A stretch of DNA of 64,000 nt, from NCBI GenBank assembly GCA_023954475.1, contig JAMLHW010000012.1, positions 98,310 to 162,309 on the forward strand, written 5' to 3'. The DNA comes from Anaerolineae bacterium. GTDB taxonomy: Bacteria > Chloroflexota > Anaerolineae > Promineifilales > Promineifilaceae. The notes under the pieces are model-generated. The model made no database searches. It worked only from the letters and a program-made list of their open reading frames with translations, and was not told the DNA's origin. Within the stretch, counting starts at the first letter, position 1. Each line of letters begins with the position of its first letter. The position numbers and the translations under genes are program-made. Positions 55,152 to 64,000 of the stretch are shown here, one piece after another.

Positions 55152-55328
55152 GGGAGTCTCCTGAACGCCGGGCGTCTTTTCTGAAAAAGTATAGCAATCT
55201 TGCGCGGATGCTTATTTTGCACTGCCAATAGCGATGCCCACCATCGTTGCATGAACAAGGGCGTTTTGTCAACCCTTGCTTGCAAATTGATCGAAGGTGG
55301 CGCGAAAATGCTGCTGTTCAGGAAAAAT

Positions 55329-56342
55329 CTATGCGGTTGTGATATCCAGTGCTGCATAGGCCGTACCGAGCAGCGCCGTTTTTGGATTGAGAATAACGTG
55401 AACGGGAATCTGCTCCATTAAATCGGCGAAACGGCCTTTCCTGATGAATGCTTCGCGAAAGTGGGGCCCGTCGAGATGCGGCAAGATGCGTGGTGGAATA
55501 CCGCCTCCCAGAAAAACGCCGCCTCTTGCCAGCAAAATCAGGGCCAAATCGCCGGCTTCAGCACCCAAAATCGAGACAAACGTCTCCAGGGTGCGGCGGC
55601 AAATATCGGTCGCGTCTTCAGGATCGGCCGCATTGCTCATGATGATCGGCACGGGATCGGGGGCTTCCGCGAGTGCTTCGTGCAGCCAATCCGGCTCTAC
55701 GGCATATTTCTCATCGCGCAGAAAATTGTAGATGTTGGGAATGCCGAGGCCGGAGCAGACGCGCTCGGTGCTGACATGATCGTATTGATGTGACAGGTAG
55801 TTGACCAGCGCCAGTTGCAGCCGGTCGCCGGGCGCGAAGTCGGCGTGGCCGCCTTCGGATGGGTGGGCGCGATATTGTTGTCCGTCCCATGTCAGATACG
55901 CTTCGCCGAGGCCGGTGCCGGGCGCGATAATGGCGATGGACGCATAGGGGATGGGACGGCTGGCATTAAGTGTGTGCAAGTCGACGGGCAGCAGCCGTGG
56001 GACGGCGGTGGCGGTTGCTTCGAGATCGTTGAGCAGCCGCACGTGTTCGGGTGGAATGCCGATGGCAGCAGCCAGCTCCGCTTGCTCGACGTACCAGCCG
56101 AGGTTGGTCACTTCGGCCGAAGTGCCTATGATTGGCCCGGCAATACCAAACGCCGCTGCTGTAATTGGGTTTTGTGTGAGCTGCATCGCGTTGGCAGCGA
56201 CAAATTCCATCACAATGTCTGTCAAGCTTTGGTAATTGGCGCTGGGAAAACGGGTTTCGACAACAGGTGCACGCGGACCGATTTCGGCCGAAACTAATGC
56301 CAAAATCGTCTTGGTACCACCAATATCACCGGCAAGAATCAT
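55329..56342 (-). CDS. glk: Glucokinase (Glk family)
   Basis: 337 residues. ATP motif AGDIGGTKT at 4-12, AAFGIAGPI, LNDLEATA, PGTGLGEAYL and the HPSEGGHADFAP segment diagnostic for bacterial Glk; catalytic Asp in LLNDLEA. ATG 56342 has AGGAG-like GGAGAC upstream. Phosphorylates glucose to glucose-6-phosphate. 27 nt downstream of the PatB-like gene. Confidence 0.9.
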   Translation of the reverse strand: MILAGDIGGTKTILALVSAEIGPRAPVVETRFPSANYQSLTDIVMEFVAANAMQLTQNPITAAAFGIAGPIIGTSAEVTNLGWYVEQAELAAAIGIPPEHVRLLNDLEATATAVPRLLPVDLHTLNASRPIPYASIAIIAPGTGLGEAYLTWDGQQYRAHPSEGGHADFAPGDRLQLALVNYLSHQYDHVSTERVCSGLGIPNIYNFLRDEKYAVEPDWLHEALAEAPDPVPIIMSNAADPEDATDICRRTLETFVSILGAEAGDLALILLARGGVFLGGGIPPRILPHLDGPHFREAFIRKGRFADLMEQIPVHVILNPKTALLGTAYAALDITTA

Positions 56343-56369
56343 AGTAACTGTCTCCTTATACGTACCGTG

Positions 56370-57581
56370 TCAGGGTGCGACTTGACGAATACGCTGCAAT
56401 GCTTCAGCCAGCGTACTGCGCGAACAAGCGATGTTTATGCGCATGAATCCTGCACCTGCTTCGCCAAAAACCGTACCGTTATTGAGATAAACGCCGGCCT
56501 CATGCAACAACAGGGCGTTCAATGAATCTGCATCCAGGCCCCAATCGCGGAAATCGAGCCAGACCAGATACGTCGCTTCTGGCTTTGTGACACGCACTGA
56601 CGGCAACTGCTCGGCGAAAAACTGCTCCAGGAAGCGATAATTGTCTTCAATATAGGGCAGCAGCGCATCGAGCCACGGCTCACCTGCTGCATACGCCGTT
56701 TCCAGTGCCAGCAGACCAAACACGCTGACGCCAAACACGCCGTTGCGCAGCATCGTCGCACTGATGGCGGCACGCAACTCCGGATTGGGTATGATGGCAT
56801 TGGCCGTTTTCAGGCCGGGCAGATTAAAGGTTTTGCTCGGCGCCGTGCAAATAATGGTGCGATCCATCGCATCGGGGCAGGCAACGCCAAACGAGGTGAA
56901 ATTAGCCCAGCTATAGACGAGATCGTGGTGAATTTCGTCAGAGACGATCAGGACATCGTTCTCGGCACAAATGGCGGCAATGCGTTGCAATTCGGCCGAA
57001 GTCCAGACACGCCCAATCGGATTGTGTGGACTGCATAAGACGATCAAGGTCGTGTCCGGCGCGGCAGCTTTGGCAGCCAGATCGTCGAAATCAATTTCGT
57101 AGCGCCCGTCCTGCACCAGCAGCGGATTGCGCACGACGCGTCGCTCATTATTTTCAATGCTGCTGTAGAACGGGTGATAAACAGGCGTTTGAATGATCAC
57201 GCCCTCACCCGGTTGCGTAAAGGTCTGGATAATGTAGTTGATGGCCGGCACGACACCCGGTGTCGTGAGAATCCAGTCGCTCTTGACTGACCAGTTGTGG
57301 CGCCGCTGCATCCAGTTGACGATGGTTTCATAGTAACTGTCAGGCGCTTTGCTGTAGCCAAAAACGCCGTGCTGGGCACGTGCCGTCAGTGCGTCGATGA
57401 CAGGTTGGGGACTGGCAAAATCCATATCAGCCACCCACAGGGGCAGCCGGGACGCCTCCTCCGGCAGAGCACCGGTTACAGGCTTGTACTCATACTCGTG
57501 ACCGGCACCACGCTCGATAAAATCCCATTTCACAGATCCGGTACGGCGTCGGTCAATGATGTGGTCGAATTGATATGCCAT
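56370..57581 (-). CDS. patB: MalY/PatB-type cystathionine beta-lyase (C-S lyase)
   Basis: 403 residues. Fold-type I PLP enzyme with WVADMDFASPQPV (MalY/PatB start), HNPIGRVWT, SDEIHHDLVYS, and the PLP lysine in TAPSKTFNLPGLK. Cleaves cystathionine or other cysteine S-conjugates to pyruvate, ammonia and a thiol. Immediately upstream of glk, possibly co-transcribed. Confidence 0.88.
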   Translation of the reverse strand: MAYQFDHIIDRRRTGSVKWDFIERGAGHEYEYKPVTGALPEEASRLPLWVADMDFASPQPVIDALTARAQHGVFGYSKAPDSYYETIVNWMQRRHNWSVKSDWILTTPGVVPAINYIIQTFTQPGEGVIIQTPVYHPFYSSIENNERRVVRNPLLVQDGRYEIDFDDLAAKAAAPDTTLIVLCSPHNPIGRVWTSAELQRIAAICAENDVLIVSDEIHHDLVYSWANFTSFGVACPDAMDRTIICTAPSKTFNLPGLKTANAIIPNPELRAAISATMLRNGVFGVSVFGLLALETAYAAGEPWLDALLPYIEDNYRFLEQFFAEQLPSVRVTKPEATYLVWLDFRDWGLDADSLNALLLHEAGVYLNNGTVFGEAGAGFMRINIACSRSTLAEALQRIRQVAP

Positions 57582-57628
57582 AGTTGGTTACTGTTGCAGT
57601 TGATCGGTTGTCGGCTCTTTCTCTCTGC

Positions 57629-58378
57629 TCACTCCGCCCGTGCCGTAATCTCGACTTCGATGGCAAACGGATCGGCTACGGTCAGTGTGTTGAGGAAGCT
57701 GGGCGGCTCGATGCCGAAGTCGCTCATCAGCAGGTCTGAAGCAGAGGCTGTTCCGGTGAGTGTGTTGCCGTCAAGTGTGGCGACGACGTCGAACGTGACC
57801 GGCTGGGTGACTTCGTGTACGGTCAGATCGCCGCTCATCTGGAACGCGATTTCTGCACCGGGCGTGATGGTGTCGGGCAAACCGTCAAGTGCTGTCGCGA
57901 CAAAAATGGCTTCGGGAAAGCGGTTGAAGTTAGGGCCGTCGTCGCGGATCCATTCGTCGCGTCGTGACTGATCGGTTTCCAGTGTAGTCATGTTGACCAT
58001 GAAGCGGTTGTCACCGAGCAGCGCAGCGGGATTGCCGGGGTCGATCTGTAGCTGGCCTTCGATTGCCTGGGTTCGGCCGATTACTTGCGCTTTACCTGCA
58101 TTAATTCCCAATTTTGCCAGTGCTCCTTCAAAAAACTCTTCACTGACAATGTAGGCGGCGCTCGATTCTTCCGGCACAATGACAAATGTCTGCACAGTGG
58201 AAGCGGTGTCAGGCGCAGCGGCCGCTTCATCGCTCGCCGCTGTCGCTGTTGCTACGGCAACGGGTGTGGCCGTTGGGGGCAATGCGGTTGGCTCCGGTTC
58301 GGCCGAACCGCCACACGCAGCCAAAATCACTAATGACAAAATAACCGTCGTCAACAAACCTGTCGTACGTTTAACCAT
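57629..58378 (-). CDS. YceI-family lipoprotein
   Basis: 249 residues. Lipobox LVILAACGG (Cys22), then a Pro/Thr/Ala linker with TATAASDEAAAAPDTAST, then a YceI lipid-binding beta-barrel (about 65-249: SSAAYIVSEEF, DPGNPAALLGDNRFMVNMTTL, SRRDEWIRDDGPNFNRFPEA). Probably binds isoprenoid or amphiphilic molecules outside the membrane. GGAGAAAA precedes the ATG. Confidence 0.88.
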   Translation of the reverse strand: MVKRTTGLLTTVILSLVILAACGGSAEPEPTALPPTATPVAVATATAASDEAAAAPDTASTVQTFVIVPEESSAAYIVSEEFFEGALAKLGINAGKAQVIGRTQAIEGQLQIDPGNPAALLGDNRFMVNMTTLETDQSRRDEWIRDDGPNFNRFPEAIFVATALDGLPDTITPGAEIAFQMSGDLTVHEVTQPVTFDVVATLDGNTLTGTASASDLLMSDFGIEPPSFLNTLTVADPFAIEVEITARAE

Positions 58379-58450
58379 ATAATTTTCTCCAGTGTAAATC
58401 GGATTGTTAGTCCAATAGTGGTCAGATTAGCAATCCGACCTATGCTTTCC

Positions 58451-60247
58451 TCATTGTATGTCGTCCTGCATTGTCATGCCATTCGGCCGATACGGCGGTG
58501 GCACTTTCACACCGGAACCATATTCGCCAAGCAGCAGATTCATCAACAGCGAATACAATCCCTCATGGTGTAATGCCGGTTCGGGCTCCGCCACCAACAG
58601 GCCCGGCTCCAGGCCATAGGTTCCCAGCGCATCGATCAATGCGGGGTCGCGGCTAAGGATGTGCAGCGGCGTATCGAAGCCGTCAAGGCGTTTGGAGACG
58701 CGTTGCGGCTGGTGGTCGCCAATCAGGACAAACAGCGCGTCCTCGTCGCCAGTCTCGCGAATAAAGTCGAACAGGACAGTCATTTCGTACTCAATTGACT
58801 GCATATAATTTTCGCGCATGCGCACATTGGGCAGCGCAGTCGGATCAAAATCAGTGACAACCTGGCCGAATTCGCCCGTCAAGTAGGCGCGATAATCCTT
58901 GACGATCTGCGGCAATGGCGCCCAGGGATAGTGTGAGTTTTGGGTGATGAAAAACAGCAATTGTGGTTCGGCCGATTTGGTCATCACATTTTCGCGGACA
59001 AAATTGAGTGCGTACTGATCAGGTGGTGCCGGCCCCCATCCGTAAACCGGCCCATCGTACGCTAAATCGTCGAAATTGAGCCATCTGTCAGTGCCGTAGA
59101 ACTGCTCATAGGCACCCCAATCGACATCTTCGAGATCGGACACAATTGAGGACAGGCGCGTGTAATTGTAGCCCTGGTCCTGCAAATAATGGCCGAAATC
59201 GGGATACGCTTCCTCCTGATACGCTTCAAACAGCGCCAGGTATTGTGGTTGGGAATCAATGCGCAAACCGAACAGCGCGCTTGTGTACGCCATCCACGAG
59301 CCACCGCCCCAGGTCGGCGATTCACTGAGCGCCGTGGCTGCATACCAGCCGTCTGCGGCCAGCCGCGCCGTGTACGCTGTCATCATGTCGGTGTAGCGTT
59401 CGCGCCAGTCATCCCGCTTGTAGAGCACGCTGCCGTATGATTCGACAAAGATGAGGTAGATGTTGGGCTTGCGCAGCAGGATCTGGTCAGTGAAATCATA
59501 GACGGCTTGCGGTTGGGAGGGGTCGAACGATTGCACCTGGCGATACAATTCGGCCGAAGCTGTGATGTTTTGTACCAGCTTGACTGTCAGACTGTTGACC
59601 GCCGTCTTGGGGCTGGCTAATCGCCCCCCCAGCATAAAAGCGACAACGACGCCCCACCCCAACAACAGCCAGATGCCGCCGCGTGTCCATACGCTCAGCC
59701 GCGCCGCTTCCGGGCTGATGACAGCCAGGTAGAGTCGCGCCAGCACCCAAACAACGACGATCAGCGCGACGGTCGCGGCCACATACACCCATGCCGGAAT
59801 TTGCAGACTGACCAACACGAATTCAATGCCGTCACGAAACAGCGGCAACTGGCCGTAAAAATTGGGGTCGAGTTGGTACATGGCACGCATACTCGCTTCG
59901 TAAACGGCATAGATAACGGCGATGAGGTAGAGTGCCAGCGTCACAGCGCGGAACCAGCGCCCGAGCCGACCACGCCGCATTCGGCCGAACGTGATCCACA
60001 ACGCCACAACCGCTACCCATTCGAAGTGCAGCCGCAGCACGTCGAGATTGTTGCGCCAGACGAACCATGTCGTCACCCGGTCATCGCCGGCAGACGGGAG
60101 CAGGCGGGTATCGAGCCGGTTGAACAGATACGTGGGTAAAAACAGCAGTGTGTTGAGCAGGAAAAAACCGATCCAGAAACGCAGATCGGGAAAACGATGG
60201 GCGTGTATGGCGGCTTGAGTGCGCTTGAGTATCAGAGGTGTCGTCAT
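58451..60247 (-). CDS. LTA-synthase-like membrane sulfatase-superfamily protein
   Basis: 598 residues. About five membrane segments (30-235), then an alkaline-phosphatase/sulfatase-like domain: YLIFVESYGSVLY near 275, SESPTWGGGSWMAYTSALFG carrying the likely Thr/Ser nucleophile, and VLIGDHQPQRVS with metal-binding Asp/His. The topology resembles lipoteichoic acid synthase and phosphoethanolamine transferases, which transfer phosphoglycerol or phosphoethanolamine at the outer face. Donor and acceptor unknown. Confidence 0.8.
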   Translation of the reverse strand: MTTPLILKRTQAAIHAHRFPDLRFWIGFFLLNTLLFLPTYLFNRLDTRLLPSAGDDRVTTWFVWRNNLDVLRLHFEWVAVVALWITFGRMRRGRLGRWFRAVTLALYLIAVIYAVYEASMRAMYQLDPNFYGQLPLFRDGIEFVLVSLQIPAWVYVAATVALIVVVWVLARLYLAVISPEAARLSVWTRGGIWLLLGWGVVVAFMLGGRLASPKTAVNSLTVKLVQNITASAELYRQVQSFDPSQPQAVYDFTDQILLRKPNIYLIFVESYGSVLYKRDDWRERYTDMMTAYTARLAADGWYAATALSESPTWGGGSWMAYTSALFGLRIDSQPQYLALFEAYQEEAYPDFGHYLQDQGYNYTRLSSIVSDLEDVDWGAYEQFYGTDRWLNFDDLAYDGPVYGWGPAPPDQYALNFVRENVMTKSAEPQLLFFITQNSHYPWAPLPQIVKDYRAYLTGEFGQVVTDFDPTALPNVRMRENYMQSIEYEMTVLFDFIRETGDEDALFVLIGDHQPQRVSKRLDGFDTPLHILSRDPALIDALGTYGLEPGLLVAEPEPALHHEGLYSLLMNLLLGEYGSGVKVPPPYRPNGMTMQDDIQ

Positions 60248-60386
60248 GAGCTACAGGATGATGAGCGCTTATTCGGCCGAAATGCAATCAGCCGCATGAA
60301 TTATACCGCCGACGCGCACAGCAAGGGTTGTCCGCTGACACAACAGGGCAGACTTTAATAGAAACAAGCGTTGCCGCCAGGGAATA

Positions 60387-61598
60387 TCATTGCATCGCCG
60401 TCTGTAGCGCATGGACAGCCGCTGCTTCGGCATCGTGAATGCGTTCGATCTGTGCGGCAAGGCGCTCACGGTAGGTGACGACTGCCGCATGTGACAAGGG
60501 GAAATTATGCGCCATTTCTGCCCGGATCGCTGCCAGACGCGCTGTGATCGTCACCCGCTCGGCGAGTGATGCACCGCCCTGCTCTAGAAACAGCCTGTGC
60601 CGCCGCAGCATCAGCTCGCGTGTTGCGGCAAACGGCGCGACATCGTCGGCCAGGAGCAAGGCGGGCAATGCAGCCCATTCAGCCGCGCCGGCGCGATACA
60701 GCCCGGCAGCGTCGTGCAGGGCCGGCTTGTCCAGCAAATGTGCCGCTTCATCGAGAAAATCAGCATATTGGTTCCGTTCGGCGTCCTGCCGCACGTCTTT
60801 GCCAAAGAGAAACGCAAATTCGTAGGCGGAAGTCAGTCCGGCAAACATGGGAATCCCGACCGGAAAGCGTTTTTCCCAACTGAGGCGTTGATTCGGCCGA
60901 ATCAGGTTCAACGCCCAAAATCTGAGCGCCTTGAGACCGAAATTGTTCGACGATCCTTTGGGCGGCTTCTCCGTCATCAACTGAATCGTGTCGCAAATGC
61001 CCGACCGTACCGCCGCCGCCAGCTTGTCAGGATGCGGCGCATCGAGCGTCAGCAGACGGTAGCGATCCTTTTTGATGCGGCTGCGGGCGTTTTCAAGCTC
61101 GGCTGTCGTCACCGTCAACGGTACGCGGGCGCGGTCGGCAATGTTGACCACATCGCGTTCTGACTCATAACCGTACACTATAATAGGAAAAGCGCCCCAC
61201 ATGCCTGCATCGTGCTCCAGGCCATTGTACGGCAGGCTCCACATGTCCGGCCAGACAATTGCCGGTATGCCGTCGGCCAGCACGTCAGCCAGAATGGCCG
61301 CTGCGCGTTCCGGTTTGCGCGTTTGTTGTACAGTTTGCACCACGCCTAGCCGGGACAACAGTTTGTCGAGCGGATCAAATGTATTGCGCGTCAGGATATT
61401 GCACTGCGGATCGACCCCTTCGTAGGCGAAATTGAAGTAGCCCACCGTAATGCCGCCGCTGATGCCCAGCAAAAACGCTTCGCTGTACGGCTTGCCGGTA
61501 TGCGGCGCTGTGAAGCCACGTGCTGCCATAAAGTTGCGGATCGATCCTGTTTCCCAGTGGGTTCCTTCAAATTGATTGTAATCAGCGATTGTCGGCAT
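60387..61598 (-). CDS. BtrH N-terminal domain/DUF4872-type protein
   Basis: 403 residues. N-terminal FEGTHWETGSIRNFMA and YSEAFLLGISGGITVGYF match the BtrH_N pattern, a cysteine-peptidase-like or acyltransferase-like fold; here the usual HC is HW, so the nucleophile is absent or elsewhere. The middle shows GDNVVNIADRA-like DVVNIADRARVPLTVT, the C-terminal third is helical. AGGAG before ATG 61598. Unknown function; family members occur with secondary-metabolite or resistance genes. Confidence 0.7.
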   Translation of the reverse strand: MPTIADYNQFEGTHWETGSIRNFMAARGFTAPHTGKPYSEAFLLGISGGITVGYFNFAYEGVDPQCNILTRNTFDPLDKLLSRLGVVQTVQQTRKPERAAAILADVLADGIPAIVWPDMWSLPYNGLEHDAGMWGAFPIIVYGYESERDVVNIADRARVPLTVTTAELENARSRIKKDRYRLLTLDAPHPDKLAAAVRSGICDTIQLMTEKPPKGSSNNFGLKALRFWALNLIRPNQRLSWEKRFPVGIPMFAGLTSAYEFAFLFGKDVRQDAERNQYADFLDEAAHLLDKPALHDAAGLYRAGAAEWAALPALLLADDVAPFAATRELMLRRHRLFLEQGGASLAERVTITARLAAIRAEMAHNFPLSHAAVVTYRERLAAQIERIHDAEAAAVHALQTAMQ

Positions 61599-61723
61599 CG
61601 TTTTCTCCTTGAGTGGTTTATTGAATGGTCAGCTTGTCAGACTAACTGACCAACTCCCAGTTTAGTGGAAACGGACGCCCTTGCGGAAAAATGGCGACAT
61701 AGTCTGCAGAATTTGCAGCGGCT

Positions 61724-62836
61724 TCAGGCAGTGAAAGCCGCGTAATGCAGTCTGTAGTCGGCGATGCGATCTTCGCGCACTGTGACGCCGATGCCGGACC
61801 CGTCCGGCACGCTCATAGTGCTGTCGTCGCGATTGAGCACAAACGGTGGCTCGGCAATATCAGCGGCATAGTAGCGGTCGGTGGCGGAGATGTCACCCGG
61901 CAGTGTGAAGTTGGCCAGGGTGGCGAGATGGACGTTGACCGATCGGCCGATGCCCGTCTCCAGCATGCCGCCGCACCACATAGCGATGCCCGCATCCCGG
62001 CACATATCGTGAATTGTCAGCGCCGTGGTCAGACCACCCACGCGCCCGACTTTCATATTGATGATGCGACATGCCTGCAAATCAATCGCCGCCTGTACAT
62101 CGGGGACGCTGTGAATGCTCTCGTCGAGGCAGATCGGTGTCTTTAGCTGTGCCTGTAGACGTGCATGATCGGCAATGTCGTTGTATGCCAATGGCTGCTC
62201 AATCATCAGCAGATCGAGATCGTCCAGTTGTTGCAGCATGGCAATGTCGTCCAGCGTGAAGGCTGAATTGGCGTCGCCCATGAGCAGGATGTCGGGATGG
62301 CGTTCGCGTACACGGCTGAGCGGTTCGACTTCCCAACCCGGCTCGATTTTGCACTTGATACGCCGGTAACCCAGGCTGACGAACATGTCGACGCGGTCAA
62401 GCAATTGTGCAATGGTGGGCTGAATGCCGATGCTGACGCCGACTGTGACACGGTCACGGCTACCGCCGAGCAATTGGTGCAGCGGTTTGCCCTGCGCTTT
62501 GGCGACGAGGTCCCAGCAGGCGTTTTCGAGTGCGGCGCGGGCCATCTGATTGCCGCGTACCCGTCTGACGAGAGGGAGAATGTCGCTTGGCGTGTCGATT
62601 TCCCGGCCGATGAGCATGGGGGCGAGAAAGTCGTGGAGAATATGCCAGCCGGTCGTGATGGTTTCGGCCGAATAAAATGGGTCGGCCATCGCCACACATT
62701 CCCCCCACCCGACAATCCCTTCACTGTACAGGGCAACGAGTATGCACGGTCGCATGGTTTCCAGACCAAAGCTAGTGCGGAACGGGTGGACCAATGGCAT
62801 GTCAATGTGGTGTAGTTCGATGCGCTCGATTTTCAC
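61724..62836 (-). CDS. menC: o-Succinylbenzoate synthase / N-succinylamino acid racemase
   Basis: 370 residues of the enolase superfamily (MLE/NSAR subgroup). Catalytic Lys161 and Lys163 (IKCKIEPGW), metal ligands Asp188 (MGDANSAF), Glu213 (MIEQPLA) and Asp238 (CLDES), and second-side Lys262 (INMKVGRVGG). All needed residues are intact. No other menaquinone genes are nearby, so the racemase activity known in this family (N-acylamino acid racemase) is as likely as OSB synthase. Confidence 0.85.
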   Translation of the reverse strand: MKIERIELHHIDMPLVHPFRTSFGLETMRPCILVALYSEGIVGWGECVAMADPFYSAETITTGWHILHDFLAPMLIGREIDTPSDILPLVRRVRGNQMARAALENACWDLVAKAQGKPLHQLLGGSRDRVTVGVSIGIQPTIAQLLDRVDMFVSLGYRRIKCKIEPGWEVEPLSRVRERHPDILLMGDANSAFTLDDIAMLQQLDDLDLLMIEQPLAYNDIADHARLQAQLKTPICLDESIHSVPDVQAAIDLQACRIINMKVGRVGGLTTALTIHDMCRDAGIAMWCGGMLETGIGRSVNVHLATLANFTLPGDISATDRYYAADIAEPPFVLNRDDSTMSVPDGSGIGVTVREDRIADYRLHYAAFTA

Positions 62837-63057
62837 AAAACTCTCCGCAAGCTGTCAGGTTTTTAATAGAAGGTCTGGTTCCATTCGGCCGATTGTCGGA
62901 AATGAAACTATGATACAATGGTATTATTCTGCTTGCCATGTGGCAGAGTAAATCAAAGTGCCGCACCTAAAACAAATGTCATCATTGATGGCACATAGCA
63001 AGTTCTTACAAGGCGCTATAGATTACAGTATTGGGTTCATGCATAGGGGGTATGATT

Positions 63058-64000
63058 ATGAAACGTATTGGGGTAAGTCTTCTACTTGTTTTTTTGTTAT
63101 CGACCATCATCTTGTCTGTTTCCGCAGCCTTTCAGCGAGATGAGTCAGATCATCCGATCAATTTGAAATCTGAACTGCCAGTAGCTGTTCCGGTCAAAGA
63201 TATTCCAACCTCTGTAACCGATGTCAGCCCACCGATACCAGTCAACAAACATCCCAAATTGGCTTCAAATCTGGTTGAAATGGTACAACTGTACAATCAA
63301 AGAGGCATGCAGGGCATTGCCGCGTTCAACCAGATCGATCCGCGTCTGGTGGACGGCAGCCGCGTCCTCGTTGAGATCCGCTATGATGCCAACCTGAAAC
63401 AGGACGCGACATCGCGTCTGGTCCTGAGTAATGCCGAAATCCGGCACGACATCGCCGACACATTTGTCGAGGCATGGGTTGAACTCGATCAGTTGGAAAC
63501 GATCGCTGCCGATCCGTCCATCTGGCTCATTCGTCCGGCACGCATCGCCCAGCCGACGGAAGAATTCATACAAGTCGGAAGCAGCACATCGCAAGGCGTT
63601 AGCCTGATGAACGCCGACGATTGGCACGCACTTGGCCTCAACGGCGAAGGCGTGACCATCGCCTTGATCGACAGTTACAATAGCAGCGCCATTGCCGGTT
63701 TGCAAGCCAGCGGCGATTGGCCGCCTAACTCCCAGTTGACCATGGTTGATGTCGATGGTGGTGGGTTTGGCAGCTCGGGAAGCAGCCACGGCATGGCCAC
63801 GCTCGAAATAGCTTACGACATGGCGCCTGGCGCAACCTTCATCGCCTACGAGACCCTGACCAATGGCGACTGGATTACAGCACTAGGTTTGGCGGACGCT
63901 GCCGGTGCGCACGTTTCGTCGGCGTCATTATCGATGCCTCTCGATGGTATTGGTGACGGCACTGCCCAACCCGGATCGATTGCAGAGGCCGCAGGCAATG
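63058..64000 (+). CDS. Secreted S8 (subtilisin-like) peptidase, N-terminal part, cut by window edge
   Basis: ATG 63058 with AGGGGG about seven nt upstream; the frame is open to the window edge (314 codons). Signal peptide MKRIGVSLLLVFLLSTIILS at 1-20, then a propeptide-like region (about 40-190). The catalytic domain starts at about 195: VTIALIDSY with the catalytic Asp and SSHGMATLEIAY with catalytic His. The Ser region lies beyond the edge. An exported protease. The ORF appears open and uses normal codons. Confidence 0.8.
   Translation, partial: MKRIGVSLLLVFLLSTIILSVSAAFQRDESDHPINLKSELPVAVPVKDIPTSVTDVSPPIPVNKHPKLASNLVEMVQLYNQRGMQGIAAFNQIDPRLVDGSRVLVEIRYDANLKQDATSRLVLSNAEIRHDIADTFVEAWVELDQLETIAADPSIWLIRPARIAQPTEEFIQVGSSTSQGVSLMNADDWHALGLNGEGVTIALIDSYNSSAIAGLQASGDWPPNSQLTMVDVDGGGFGSSGSSHGMATLEIAYDMAPGATFIAYETLTNGDWITALGLADAAGAHVSSASLSMPLDGIGDGTAQPGSIAEAAGN

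Larger units (their letters stand above)
2267..62892. repeat. Dispersed palindrome TCGGCCGA, about 72 copies
   Basis: The exact octamer TCGGCCGA was counted by hand at about 72 places between 2267 and 62892. Examples: 7651, 8543, 8579, 10433, 13058, 13085, 24019, 33973, 34009, 41112, 44820, 44833, 56113, 60893. It is often part of a longer palindrome TTCGGCCGAA. It sits inside genes in all three frames (SAE/SAD, FGR/IGR, RP) and in a few gaps. Only two copies lie in 1-7429. Confidence 0.85.

Noticed and set aside
61724..62836. Menaquinone biosynthesis locus
   Set aside because: Only one menC-like gene is present; the family also includes N-acylamino acid racemases, so no pathway can be claimed.
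1..64000. CRISPR arrays, tRNA or rRNA genes
   Set aside because: I looked for regularly spaced repeats and for cloverleaf or rRNA signatures and saw none; a dedicated search tool would be needed to exclude a missed tRNA.

Overview
The window reads as a chromosomal segment of an environmental bacterium, most likely a Chloroflexota member (Anaerolineae/Caldilineae-like). The taxonomic hints are moderate: gene families with this flavour (tagaturonate epimerase, BtrH_N-type proteins, PglX/BrxD-type genes), secreted proteins with Thr/Ala-rich linkers, and a secreted protein ending in an FLPFV-type tail. Coding density is high and gene order is strongly operonic. No rRNA, tRNA or CRISPR array was seen. 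The octamer TCGGCCGA occurs about 72 times by hand count, against roughly one expected by chance. It falls in all reading frames and behaves like the cyanobacterial HIP1 repeat.

Left part (1-13182): a defence-like island. On the minus strand lie a PglX/Eco57I-type DNA methyltransferase (cut by the window edge, with an apparent 1-nt frameshift) and a PLD-SNF2 helicase. After a MITE and one secreted propeller-like protein comes a tight four-gene minus-strand operon: an unknown protein, a BrxD-like ATPase, a second DUF2791-like ATPase with a Tudor-like N-terminus, and an Lhr/BrxHI-type helicase. An IS1-family transposase ruin follows at about 13570-13980.

Centre (14088-40120): a pectin/rhamnogalacturonan and hexuronate utilisation locus. 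A sugar ABC importer (binding lipoprotein plus two permeases), a YesL-type membrane protein, GH78 rhamnosidase, GH88 unsaturated uronyl hydrolase, an SGNH acetylesterase-like enzyme and an alpha/beta-hydrolase feed into UxaC, UxaE and an SDR-type fructuronate reductase, together with KdgK and Eda. No mannonate dehydratase (UxuA) is present. In its place, directly after the fructuronate reductase, lie a nickel-dependent LarA-family epimerase with its key residues, an AEC transporter and a gluconokinase. This suggests mannonate may be epimerised to gluconate and phosphorylated to 6-phosphogluconate. A divergent plus-strand operon (GntR/FCD regulator, old-yellow-enzyme-like reductase, two Gfo/Idh oxidoreductases, a propeller lipoprotein) starts across an AT-rich palindrome that may be the regulator's operator.

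Right part (40304-64000): a second, inverted MITE copy; a GlsB-type stress protein; a redox/signalling operon (ApbE, two small membrane-anchored proteins, ferric-reductase-like membrane protein, response regulator, haem-binding protein, histidine kinase); an M32 carboxypeptidase; a MarR-controlled heterodimeric ABC exporter with one degenerate ATP site; and a run of mostly single housekeeping or hypothetical genes (prenyltransferase-like toroid, BASS transporter, metallophosphoesterase, glucokinase, PatB-type C-S lyase, YceI lipoprotein, LTA-synthase-like sulfatase fold protein, BtrH_N protein, MenC/NSAR). It ends in a truncated secreted subtilase.
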